64,000 nucleotides of DNA from an uncultured Lachnospiraceae bacterium (GTDB lineage Bacteria > Bacillota > Clostridia > Lachnospirales > Lachnospiraceae): contig CAKRQV010000012.1 in assembly GCA_934394565.1 (NCBI GenBank), positions 21,876-85,875 of the forward strand, written 5' to 3'. Below the pieces are notes generated by a model. That model did not search any database, was not told where the DNA came from, and saw nothing but the letters and a program-made list of their open reading frames with translations. This document shows positions 24,780-32,220 of the stretch, piece after piece (the stretch's first letter is position 1; each line of letters opens with the position of its first letter). A program made the position numbers and the translations under genes.

Positions 24780-25460
24780 ATGGAGTCTGTAGTGGTTAAT
24801 CCCCGGAAGTTTACCCATGAAGAAGTGTGGCAGCAGGAGAATGTGAAGCGTACCCGGCGTTTCGCTGAGATCAAAGAGGCAGTTTGCGACTGTTCAAAGC
24901 AGGAAGGCATGCAAAAACTCGGATTTACGGACAAGACATATTACCAGCAGTTCAAGGCAGCCTTTTATCTGGCGCAGCTGGCGCATAAAAATCAGATAGA
25001 CAAGGCCGGAATGGACTATATCTGCCATCCGGCCACTGTAGCACTTCATGTCAGAGATACCTATCCAGCTTCAAAGAAGAGAGATCGTGCAATGATCGTC
25101 GCATTGCTGCATGATGTACTGGAGGATACGTCAGTGACAACAGATGCGCTTAAGAGTTTTGGCTTTGACGAAAAGATCATCCATACCGTTGAGCTGTTGT
25201 CGCGCGAACCCGGTGAGAGCTACGATGTGTATCTGGAAAAATTGCAGGTATCCAAAGCTGCCATACGGGTAAAATGTGCCGACATGACGGACAATGAAAA
25301 TTTAAACCGTATGAAAGCTCCTGCCGCAAAAGATATGCGCCGCAGCGCCTTTTACCGGAGCCGTCGTCTGGTGCTGGAAAGCCGTCTGCGGGAGAAAAAG
25401 CGCCACAAAGAAAAAAAGACCGTGGAAACGGCCGTACAGCAGAATATGCCAACAGTATAA
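24780..25460 (+). CDS. HD-domain protein related to (p)ppGpp hydrolases (SpoT/MESH1-like)
   Basis: 226 residues from ATG 24780 (AAAGGAG). The core shows the SpoT-hydrolase pattern: MDYICHPATVALHVRDTYP, VALLHDVLEDTSVT with the HD pair at 111-112, and VKCADMTDNENLNRM with the expected late Asp. No synthetase, TGS or ACT domain is present, so it is a stand-alone hydrolase-type protein. Family knowledge suggests Mn2+-dependent removal of the 3'-diphosphate from (p)ppGpp. The C-terminus is strongly basic (RLREKKRHKEKK). Confidence 0.82.
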   Translation: MESVVVNPRKFTHEEVWQQENVKRTRRFAEIKEAVCDCSKQEGMQKLGFTDKTYYQQFKAAFYLAQLAHKNQIDKAGMDYICHPATVALHVRDTYPASKKRDRAMIVALLHDVLEDTSVTTDALKSFGFDEKIIHTVELLSREPGESYDVYLEKLQVSKAAIRVKCADMTDNENLNRMKAPAAKDMRRSAFYRSRRLVLESRLREKKRHKEKKTVETAVQQNMPTV

Positions 25461-25471
25461 AAGACAATATA

Positions 25472-25513
25472 AAAAAGCCACCGTTCGGATTCTCTTGCGA
25501 ACGATGGCTTTTT
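25472..25513 (+). terminator. Terminator of the HD-domain gene
   Basis: AAAAAGCCACCGTTCG pairs with CGAACGATGGCTTTTT around a 10-base loop (one A-C style mismatch). Confidence 0.85.
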
Positions 25514-25528
25514 AATTTTCTACATCCA

Positions 25529-25985
25529 TTGGACTATACCTCTTTCTATTAAATTATGGGGTAAATCGTCAAATTCTGATTGGACCGTACCTCAATTCTT
25601 TTATTATCGTTTGGGGCAAATCGTTAAATTTCGATTGGACCGTACCTCGATTCTTTTGATATCGTTTGGGGCAAATCGTTAAATTTTGATTGGACCGTAC
25701 CTCATTTCTTTTGATATCGTTTGGGGTAAATCGCTAAATTTTGATTGGACCGTACCTCATTTCTTTAATATTGTTTGGGGTAAATCGTTAAGTGTTAATT
25801 GGACTGTACCTCATTTCTTAGTATCGTTTTTGGGTAAATCGTTAAGTCTCCTTGGGTCCGTACCTCCTTTTTTCAGATTTTTATTTATTCGAATAAATTC
25901 AAGCCATTGGACTGTACCTCTTTCGGTAATTCTGAACTTTTGTATCGGGATCCTTGATACTTCTCTTTAACTTTCCATGGGATCT
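25529..25985. repeat. Non-coding array of ~55-bp tandem repeats
   Basis: TTGGACCGTACCTC-type cores begin at 25529, 25580, 25635, 25690, 25745, 25799, 25852 and 25907, with a diverged ninth at about 25977. Spacings are 51, 55, 55, 55, 54, 53, 55 and 70. A second conserved block, TTTGGGGTAAATCGTTAA, sits midway in the inner units. The central four units are nearly identical and the ends decay. The period is not a multiple of three, so the 94-codon frame through it is not a gene. It is not a CRISPR array, because the intervening sequence is itself repeated. The remaining gap 25986-26150 is AT-rich and shows no gene. Confidence 0.9.
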
Positions 25986-26152
25986 TACCTCTTTGCTTGT
26001 TTTCTTTTGTTGGTTAAATAATAGCAGACGAATCTGTATTTGTCAACAGTAAAAACAGAAAATAATAGAAAAAAAGTAAAATAATTAGCAAGAAGAAAAT
26101 TAATGATAGAATATTCAGACAATTACAGGGCAAAAAGTGCAGAAAAGGTCTC

Positions 26153-26181
26153 TTGAAAGTGAAGAAAGCATTTGTTATAGT
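26153..26181 (+). promoter_or_regulatory. Promoter placing the start site at the YgjP-like start codon
   Basis: TTGAAA (26153-26158), 17-base spacer, TATAGT (26176-26181). ATG 26189 begins 8 bases after the -10 box, so the predicted transcript starts at or next to the start codon. Confidence 0.65.
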
Positions 26182-26188
26182 AGGCACT

Positions 26189-26740
26189 ATGGAAGAGATA
26201 TATACGATAACAGACCGGAAAGACACATATCCTGTACATGTCTGCAGGTCCGCCCGGAAGACGATCGCACTGGAGATCCGGGAAGGTGTGCTGTATCTTC
26301 GGGTACCAGAGACGCTGCAGGAGCCGGAGATCCGGCTGTTTTTACAGAAACATATCCGATGGATCCGTAACCGGATGACGTATTGTGCCACGGTGCTGCC
26401 AGATACTTTTACCGAAGAGGAAAAGCGACGGCTGAAAAAGCAGGCCGGTGAGATTCTGAAAGCCAGGACGGCCTATTTTGCCCGGCTGATGGGTGTCAGC
26501 TATAACCGTATTTTTATCAAGGAACAAAAGACGGTCTGGGGCAGCTGCAGCACAAAGGGTAATCTGAATTTCAACTGGAAGCTGATTTTTACCGGGCCGG
26601 ATCAGCTGGAATATGTGGTGGTGCATGAGCTGGCACATTTAAAACAGATGAACCATTCTCCGGCTTTCTGGCGGGAGGTGGAGGCGGTATTGCCGGATTA
26701 CAGAGAACGGAGAAAAAAACTGAAGGCCTTCCGGCCATAA
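26189..26740 (+). CDS. YgjP-like (M48-type) metallopeptidase
   Basis: 183 residues from ATG 26189. An in-frame TTG at 26153 coincides with the -35 box of the promoter and is not favoured. It has the YgjP/WLM pattern: VCRSARKTIALEIREG near the N-terminus, KTVWGSCSTKGNLNFNWKLI, then the zinc motif VVVHELAHLKQMNHSPAFW (HELAH plus a downstream Glu in FWREVEAVLPDY). It is probably a cytoplasmic zinc protease of unknown substrate. There is no ribosome site before the ATG. Confidence 0.88.
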   Translation: MEEIYTITDRKDTYPVHVCRSARKTIALEIREGVLYLRVPETLQEPEIRLFLQKHIRWIRNRMTYCATVLPDTFTEEEKRRLKKQAGEILKARTAYFARLMGVSYNRIFIKEQKTVWGSCSTKGNLNFNWKLIFTGPDQLEYVVVHELAHLKQMNHSPAFWREVEAVLPDYRERRKKLKAFRP

Positions 26741-26753
26741 GGAGGATATAAAA

Positions 26754-27230
26754 ATGGGTAAAGAAGCCAAGACCAATGCCATGCGTATGCTGGACCGTGC
26801 AAAGATTCCCTATGAGGTGATCCAGTATGAATGTGATGAGTTTATAGACGGACTGCACACGGCAGAAAAGACGGGAGCACCGGTAGAACAGTCGTTTAAA
26901 ACGCTGGTGATGCAGGGAAAGAGTAAACAGTATTATGTGTTTGTGCTGCCTATAGCAGAGGAAGTGCAGTTAAAGACAGCTGCGCGCGTGGTTGGCGAAA
27001 AATCAGTAGAAATGATCCCGGTGAAAGATATTACAAAGATCACAGGCTATGTAAGGGGTGGCTGCACACCGCTGGGTATGAAAAAGCAGTTTCCTACAGT
27101 GATTCACGAGTCGGCCAGAACGTTTGATAAAATCTATATCAGCGGAGGACGTATTGGTATGACGATTATTGTCGATCCATTGCAGCTGGCTGAGCTGATC
27201 GGGGCACAGTTTGCCGATATTACAGAGTAA
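26754..27230 (+). CDS. ybaK: Cys-tRNA(Pro)/Cys-tRNA(Cys) deacylase YbaK
   Basis: 158 residues, AAGGAGG before ATG 26754. YbaK/EbsC fold signatures: FKTLVMQGKSKQYYVFVLP, KITGYVRGGCTPLGMKKQFP and YISGGRIGMTIIVDP. The enzyme hydrolyses mischarged Cys-tRNA(Pro) in trans. It is 13 bases after the YgjP-like gene and probably cotranscribed. A short GGCGGC-TAT-GCCGCC hairpin follows the stop without a T-run. Confidence 0.94.
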   Translation: MGKEAKTNAMRMLDRAKIPYEVIQYECDEFIDGLHTAEKTGAPVEQSFKTLVMQGKSKQYYVFVLPIAEEVQLKTAARVVGEKSVEMIPVKDITKITGYVRGGCTPLGMKKQFPTVIHESARTFDKIYISGGRIGMTIIVDPLQLAELIGAQFADITE

Positions 27231-27287
27231 TCTGTACGGCGGCTATGCCGCCGAAAATAAAAAAGACTAAAAAACTAGAAATAATAC

Positions 27288-27316
27288 TTTACAAATCCAT
27301 TTCTTTGTGGTTTAAT
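27288..27316 (+). promoter_or_regulatory. Probable promoter of the tad pilus operon
   Basis: TTTACA (27288-27293), 17-base spacer, TTTAAT (27311-27316), 89 bases before the first gene. Only moderately close to consensus. Confidence 0.45.
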
Positions 27317-27404
27317 AACGATATAAGAATTCTGAACGCAGTCAATCGACTGTGAGATCCCAAGTTTTACAGTAAATTTATACAGAATAAAGGAGGACCT
27401 AGGT

Positions 27405-27911
27405 ATGAGTGTACCTGTAGTTTGTGCGCTCTTTCTCACCGCCATTGCCGCATATTTTGACTGGCGCTGGCAGAAGATTCCCAATCTTCTGGCCCTGACG
27501 GGGTGGGTGATAGGAGCTGGCCTGTGGATGGGGTTTCGTGGTTTTCGAGGTCTGTCCGTATGGGCACTGGGGGCGTTGATCCCGGGGCTTGCGGCCTTGG
27601 CAGTCTGCAGACTTGGTGCGATCGGCGCAGGTGATGTGAAACTGATTTCGGCATTGGGCGCAATTTTAAGTTACAAAAGAGGCCTGTGGGTCTTTCTGGC
27701 AGCAGGTGTGCTGGCTGTGGTGGCAGGGATTGGATGTTATATGCAAAAAGGAGAGCTTCATCTTCTGCCGGGCAGAGTCCTGCACAGATTGCAGGAAATC
27801 TGTCATGGCGAGGTATCGGCTAAAGCCGGAGAGACCCGGGTATGTTTTGCAGCGATGCTTTTGGGCGGCGTACTTCTACGGGCTCTACAGGAATGGTGGT
27901 GGTTACATTGA
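27405..27911 (+). CDS. A24 prepilin peptidase (TadV/CpaA type)
   Basis: 168 residues, AAAGGAGG before ATG 27405. Small type-IV prepilin peptidase: the first catalytic Asp in YFDWRWQKIPN (about 18-28) and the second in GAGDVKL (about 70-76), with four or five membrane helices. It should remove the leader from the Flp pilin encoded at 32028. First gene of the operon; it overlaps the TadZ-like gene. A second, shorter A24-like protein is encoded at 34486. Confidence 0.85.
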   Translation: MSVPVVCALFLTAIAAYFDWRWQKIPNLLALTGWVIGAGLWMGFRGFRGLSVWALGALIPGLAALAVCRLGAIGAGDVKLISALGAILSYKRGLWVFLAAGVLAVVAGIGCYMQKGELHLLPGRVLHRLQEICHGEVSAKAGETRVCFAAMLLGGVLLRALQEWWWLH

Positions 27912-28897
27912 ATACGCTGGCGGTATGTGACACAGATCGGGAATTTATGCAGCGGCTTGCCGCTTATGCGGCTGCAAAAGCAGGATATCCTTTTTCTTTG
28001 CAGATTTTTTCCTCAATAGAGCAGCTTTTGGACTGTCGCAGGAAAAAGCAACCAGAGGCAATACTTTTAGCTGGCGAGCTGTACCATAAAAAGGACTGGG
28101 AAGACTACGACCGACCGGTGTTTTTACTGGGCAATGGTTTTGCCAGCCGGGAGGGACTTTCACAGATCTTCCGATATCAGGATGCAGAAGGGATCCTGCA
28201 GGATATCGTGAAGGCTTATACAGCACTCGTACCGGAAGTACATGCCGGTGGGATCAAGGGAAGCTTCCGGCTGTATGCTGTAACGGATGCAGCCGAACTG
28301 TCTGTGACCGAATGGCTGGCCTGGGAGCTGGCACGGTATCTCTCAGAGGCGCAGAGAGTGCTGTTTGCAAATCTGCGGGCATGGCCTGTGACGATCAGTC
28401 TGACCGGTGCGCAGGGACAGGCTGATCTCGGAGAGCTTTTGTATTGCCTTTGTGAGAAAAAGACGGAGTTTATGGGAAGGCTTATGGCAATGGCCACAGG
28501 ATGGCAGGGCATAGATCTTCTGCCCATGGCACAGGTACCGGCAGATCTGGGACAGGTACAGATCAGGGACTGGAAAGTATTCTGGGATGTACTGCGGCGG
28601 GACAGTCCATATACGGCTGTTGTGGTTGCTGCAGGGACACTTTTGCAGCCGGCAGAGGATTTTCTGGAATTGTTTGATGAGGTATGGCTGGTGGAGACAA
28701 ACAGTCAGCAGCAAAAACAGGCATTATGGAAACAGTATATGGGTGTCCATGGCAGTCAGAGACTGACAAAACGATTAAAAATTTTGCAGATTTCCCAGGA
28801 TACTAACAGTGCAGAATACAGATCCGGGATATTGCGACAGCTGATCAGGCATGCCATGGATATGCAGGAGGGGTCAGATGGAAACGAAAGCAGCTGA
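27893..28897 (+). CDS. TadZ/CpaE-like pilus-assembly protein
   Basis: 334 residues if ATG 27893 is used; TTG 27908 with GGTGGTGG ahead is an alternative. An N-terminal receiver-like region (LAVCDTDREFMQRLAAYAAA) is followed by a MinD/ParA-type domain. The deviant P-loop is not obvious (GIKGSFRLYAVTDAAELSV). Position directly before tadA and length match TadZ, which places the secretion machine in the cell. It overlaps prepilin peptidase upstream and tadA downstream (20 bases). Confidence 0.72.
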   Translation: MVVVTLNTLAVCDTDREFMQRLAAYAAAKAGYPFSLQIFSSIEQLLDCRRKKQPEAILLAGELYHKKDWEDYDRPVFLLGNGFASREGLSQIFRYQDAEGILQDIVKAYTALVPEVHAGGIKGSFRLYAVTDAAELSVTEWLAWELARYLSEAQRVLFANLRAWPVTISLTGAQGQADLGELLYCLCEKKTEFMGRLMAMATGWQGIDLLPMAQVPADLGQVQIRDWKVFWDVLRRDSPYTAVVVAAGTLLQPAEDFLELFDEVWLVETNSQQQKQALWKQYMGVHGSQRLTKRLKILQISQDTNSAEYRSGILRQLIRHAMDMQEGSDGNESS

Positions 28898-30053
28898 ATT
28901 AAGAGTCCGTCTCAGACAGCGGCTGTCCGACAGTTTAAAGGACAGTGATGCAGAGATCTGCCAGGAAATCGACCAGCTGCTGCTGGAAGAAGCAGGGCTG
29001 TCCCTGAAAGAGAGACTTGCATTAAAGGAAGAGCTGTATGCCGGCGTACGGCGGCTGGACGTGCTGCAGGAGCTGATGGATGATCCGGCAGTAACAGAAA
29101 TTATGGTGAATGGACATGAGCATATTTATGTGGAAAAGAATGGCCGCCTGTCCTTGTATGGCAAAAGCTTTGCTTCAAGAGAACGTCTCGAGGATGTGAT
29201 CCAGCAGATTGTCGCGGGCTGCAACAGGGTCATCAATACAGGTATGCCGCTGGCGGATGCCCGTCTGCCAGACGGTACAAGGATTCATGCGGCGCTGCCC
29301 CCAGTGGCTGTGGATGGGCCGGTGTTGACGATCCGGAGGTTTCCTGCGCGGGTAATGGATATGGAAGATCTGTTGCGCATGGGCACGCTCGATGAGGAAA
29401 CAGCAGCTTTTTTACAGCAGCTTGTCCGGTGTGGGTATTCGGTGATGATCGGTGGCGGTACTTCTGCGGGAAAGACCACCTTTTTAAATGCGCTGTCAGC
29501 CTATATCCCGCCGGGGGAGCGTCTGATTACGATTGAAGATACTGCGGAGCTCAGGATTCCCGGAGAAAGAAATCTGGTCCGGCTGGAAGCCAAAAATGCC
29601 AATCTGCAGGAAGCCAGAAGTATTACGATCCGGGATCTGATTCGTGCGGCGCTGCGTATGCGGCCGGACCGTATCATTGTGGGAGAGGTCCGGGGTGAGG
29701 AAACGATCGATCTTTTGCAGGCCTTAAACACAGGACATGATGGTTCGCTTTCGACAGCACATGCCAACAGTGCGGGGGACATGCTGCTCAGGCTGGAAAC
29801 TATGGCGCTTATGGGAATGGCGATGCCATTGGAGGCAATCCGGCGACAGATTGCTTCGGGTATCGATATCTTTGTTCAGCTGGGACGAGACAGAAACAAA
29901 CAGCGACGCCTTCTGGAAATTGCAGAGGTTACAGGCTTTGCGGATGGTGCGGTACAGCTTGGCAAGCTGTATGAAAGAGACTGGAACAGTGGAAGACTGT
30001 GCAAAAAGGGAGAGCTTTTGCATACGGAAAAGCTGGAAAGGGCAGGAATATGA
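28878..30053 (+). CDS. tadA: Tad pilus ATPase (CpaF family)
   Basis: 391 residues from ATG 28878 (AGGAGGGG). The secretion-ATPase family GspE/CpaF is plain: EIMVNGHEHIYVEKNGRL, Walker A GGTSAGKT (193-200), LITIEDTAELRIP, RPDRIIVGEVRGEE, and the His-box TGHDGSLSTAHANS. It powers assembly of Flp pili as a cytoplasmic hexamer. It overlaps tadZ upstream, and tadB by ATGA downstream. Confidence 0.95.
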   Translation: METKAAELRVRLRQRLSDSLKDSDAEICQEIDQLLLEEAGLSLKERLALKEELYAGVRRLDVLQELMDDPAVTEIMVNGHEHIYVEKNGRLSLYGKSFASRERLEDVIQQIVAGCNRVINTGMPLADARLPDGTRIHAALPPVAVDGPVLTIRRFPARVMDMEDLLRMGTLDEETAAFLQQLVRCGYSVMIGGGTSAGKTTFLNALSAYIPPGERLITIEDTAELRIPGERNLVRLEAKNANLQEARSITIRDLIRAALRMRPDRIIVGEVRGEETIDLLQALNTGHDGSLSTAHANSAGDMLLRLETMALMGMAMPLEAIRRQIASGIDIFVQLGRDRNKQRRLLEIAEVTGFADGAVQLGKLYERDWNSGRLCKKGELLHTEKLERAGI

Positions 30054-30793
30054 AAGAATCGTATAAAGTATATACGTTTTCTCCGCAGGAATGGCTTTTG
30101 TATGGCGGCGGGCTGTTTCTTTTATACGGGGCAGGCTGCTGGTTATTGTATAACAGCTGCTGGCCGTGGATTGGCTTCCCGGTATTCTTTTATCTGGGGG
30201 TCTGCAGGATTCGCAGAAACTGTATGCAGCGACAGAAAAAACAGCTGAAACAGATGTTTTTGCCTTTTGCAGAGTGCTTTGTGGTGGCTCTGCGGGCCGG
30301 ATATTCTGCCGAGTCTGCGCTGGTGGAGAGCCGAAAGGATATCTGTCGGCTGGCAGGATGTGAGGAAGCGATGGCAAAAGAGCTTCTGTATATGGAAAAT
30401 CAGCTGCATGTAGGCGTAGCACTGGAACAGCTGTTTACTGATCTGGCGGTGCGCTGTCAGGATGAAGATATCGGCAGCTTTGCGGATGTATTTGCCGCAG
30501 GAAAGCGTACTGGCGGGCAGTTGGATCAGATTCTGACGGTAACCTTGCAGCATATGAAGGAAAAGATGGAAACCCAGAAGGATATTGAAGCGGAGGTTGC
30601 ATCGCGGCAGATGGAGCAGCGGATCATGAGTATCGTGCCATGGGGGATACTGCTGTATTTGAGGGCAACATCGGCAGAGTATATGGCTGTTTTATATACC
30701 AGTACAGCAGGAAGAGGTGTGATGACGGTATGTCTGGGACTTTATCTGGTAGCATGGTTCTGGGGGAAGCGGATTACGGACATACAGGTGTAG
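30050..30793 (+). CDS. tadB: Tad pilus inner-membrane platform protein TadB (T2SSF domain)
   Basis: 247 residues from ATG 30050, overlapping the tadA stop. Two N-terminal membrane helices (about 16-50), then the cytoplasmic T2SSF domain (MFLPFAECFVVALRAGYSAE, then GKRTGGQLDQILTVTLQHM) and two C-terminal helices. It forms the membrane platform on which TadA acts. The order tadA-tadB-tadC is standard. Confidence 0.85.
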   Translation: MKESYKVYTFSPQEWLLYGGGLFLLYGAGCWLLYNSCWPWIGFPVFFYLGVCRIRRNCMQRQKKQLKQMFLPFAECFVVALRAGYSAESALVESRKDICRLAGCEEAMAKELLYMENQLHVGVALEQLFTDLAVRCQDEDIGSFADVFAAGKRTGGQLDQILTVTLQHMKEKMETQKDIEAEVASRQMEQRIMSIVPWGILLYLRATSAEYMAVLYTSTAGRGVMTVCLGLYLVAWFWGKRITDIQV

Positions 30794-30797
30794 TGAT

Positions 30798-32006
30798 ATG
30801 AAAGAAAAAGGCAGAGGGCAAAAAACAAAGCTTTACCGGTATTATGTGGCTGTAGGTCTGATCGCTGTGCTGGCTGCCGGTGGTGTGCATCTGGGGACGT
30901 TTCTGTATGCCCACCGACCGCTGCAGCGGCTGGAAAGACCCGAGACCGGAGCTAAAGACCAGGAGATATCTTTATATGTGAAAAACGGTAATCAGAAATT
31001 ACCATTTACAGCCCATATAGGGGCAAGAAAGAGGACACAGGAGGAGCTTGATACAGTATTTTCGCAGGCAGAAGCAGAGCTTTCCGGCGGACTGAAGGGG
31101 GAAAATACGAGTCTTTTGGCGGTGACAGGCGCTTTACATATGCCGGCGACGGCAGCAGACGGGGCAGTGCAGGTCAGTTGGAGCAGTGATGCGCCGGAGA
31201 TTATCTCCTACGATGGAACCCTGGCAGAGGAGATTCCGGAGAATGGGGTGTATGTTGATCTGGAGGCGACGATGTCCTGTGAGGATGCTGTCGCATATTA
31301 CAACCCCCGTGTATTTGTTCTGCCAAAGAAAGACAGCAGCCTGCAGGGCCAGCTGACCGCTGCAGTACAGGCGGCCAATGCCGATGGGACAAAGCGGTGG
31401 TATGTGCTCCCGGACACACTGGGGGAACAGTCGCTTCTATGGTACAGAAAAGTTGCAGATCCAGCGCTTTTGGTGGCGGGGATAGTGCTGGCACTGGGAT
31501 TCTTTTTGCCACAGCACAGAAAGGAACAGCAAAGACAGGCAAGACAGAAAGAAAAGGCCAGACTGCTGCAGATGTATCCCACCCTGGTCAGCCAGATGGT
31601 GCTGTATATGGGTGCAGGCATGAGCATATCCCAGACCTTTCGTCAAATCGCCGGAGGGAAAAAAGGTCGGCAGCCGGGGGTGCTCGAACAGGTATGCCAG
31701 ACGTTTGTCCGGGAACTGGCGCAGGGAATTCCGGAACAGGATGCACTGCATCGTCTCGGGGAACGAAGCGGTCTTTGGGAGTACAAAGCATTCTGCGGGT
31801 TGCTGATCCAGAACCGGACCAGAGGTAATGAAAATCTGTTGCCCATGCTGCAGACAGAAGCACAGAAAGCCTTTGCTGAGCGACAGAGAAGGGCCCGGAT
31901 ACTGGGCAATGAGGCCGGGACAAAGCTTTTGCTGCCTATGCTGCTGATGCTGGTTGTGGTGCTGCTTCTGGTACTGTTTCCGGCGGTGACATCATTTTAT
32001 ACATAA
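30798..32006 (+). CDS. tadC: TadC-like platform protein with an extra extracytoplasmic Ig-like domain
   Basis: 402 residues, about 100 more than usual TadC. A membrane helix (about 14-36) leads to a region of some 180 residues predicted outside. Within it, MPATAADGAVQVSWSSDAPE followed by IISYDGTLAEEIPENGVYVD looks like an atrophied bacterial Ig-like repeat. A second helix (about 222-240) leads to a T2SSF domain (YPTLVSQMVLYMGAGMSISQ, then ERSGLWEYKAFCGLLIQNRT) and a final helix (about 378-398). It should pair with TadB; the outer domain may touch the pilus or wall. Confidence 0.82.
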   Translation: MKEKGRGQKTKLYRYYVAVGLIAVLAAGGVHLGTFLYAHRPLQRLERPETGAKDQEISLYVKNGNQKLPFTAHIGARKRTQEELDTVFSQAEAELSGGLKGENTSLLAVTGALHMPATAADGAVQVSWSSDAPEIISYDGTLAEEIPENGVYVDLEATMSCEDAVAYYNPRVFVLPKKDSSLQGQLTAAVQAANADGTKRWYVLPDTLGEQSLLWYRKVADPALLVAGIVLALGFFLPQHRKEQQRQARQKEKARLLQMYPTLVSQMVLYMGAGMSISQTFRQIAGGKKGRQPGVLEQVCQTFVRELAQGIPEQDALHRLGERSGLWEYKAFCGLLIQNRTRGNENLLPMLQTEAQKAFAERQRRARILGNEAGTKLLLPMLLMLVVVLLLVLFPAVTSFYT

Positions 32007-32027
32007 GCAAAAAAGGAGGAAATGAAA

Positions 32028-32210
32028 ATGAACAGAAAACTGTGGAAAAGTGTCAGAACGTTCTGGCAGGATGAAAGTGGTGTCGGTGTGGTGGAGATCA
32101 TTCTGATCCTCGTAGTGCTGATCAGCCTGGTGCTGCTGTTTAAGGAGCAGATCACCAGTCTGGTCAAGACCGTGCTGACCAAGATCAAAAATCAGGGTAC
32201 TTCCGTATAA
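32028..32210 (+). CDS. Flp1-like pilin
   Basis: 60 residues from ATG 32028, chosen over ATG 32022 because AGGAGG (32014-32019) is 8 bases before it. The mature part starts within DESGVGVVEIILILVVLISL: a short basic leader, a Gly before the hydrophobic helix and Glu at about +5, as in Flp prepilins. It is the major structural subunit of the Tad pilus, processed by a prepilin peptidase of this operon. The usual small size fits. Confidence 0.9.
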   Translation: MNRKLWKSVRTFWQDESGVGVVEIILILVVLISLVLLFKEQITSLVKTVLTKIKNQGTSV

Positions 32211-32220
32211 GGAGTTACAG

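Noticed and set aside
25686..25970. 94-codon reading frame with repeated WTVPHF..IVWGKSL peptide
   Set aside because: It lies in the ~55-bp repeat array; the period shifts the frame between units, so the peptide repeats only by chance over a few 54-55-bp units, and no ribosome site is present.
25529..25985. CRISPR array
   Set aside because: The sequence between the repeated cores is itself repeated and there are no unique spacers or cas genes.
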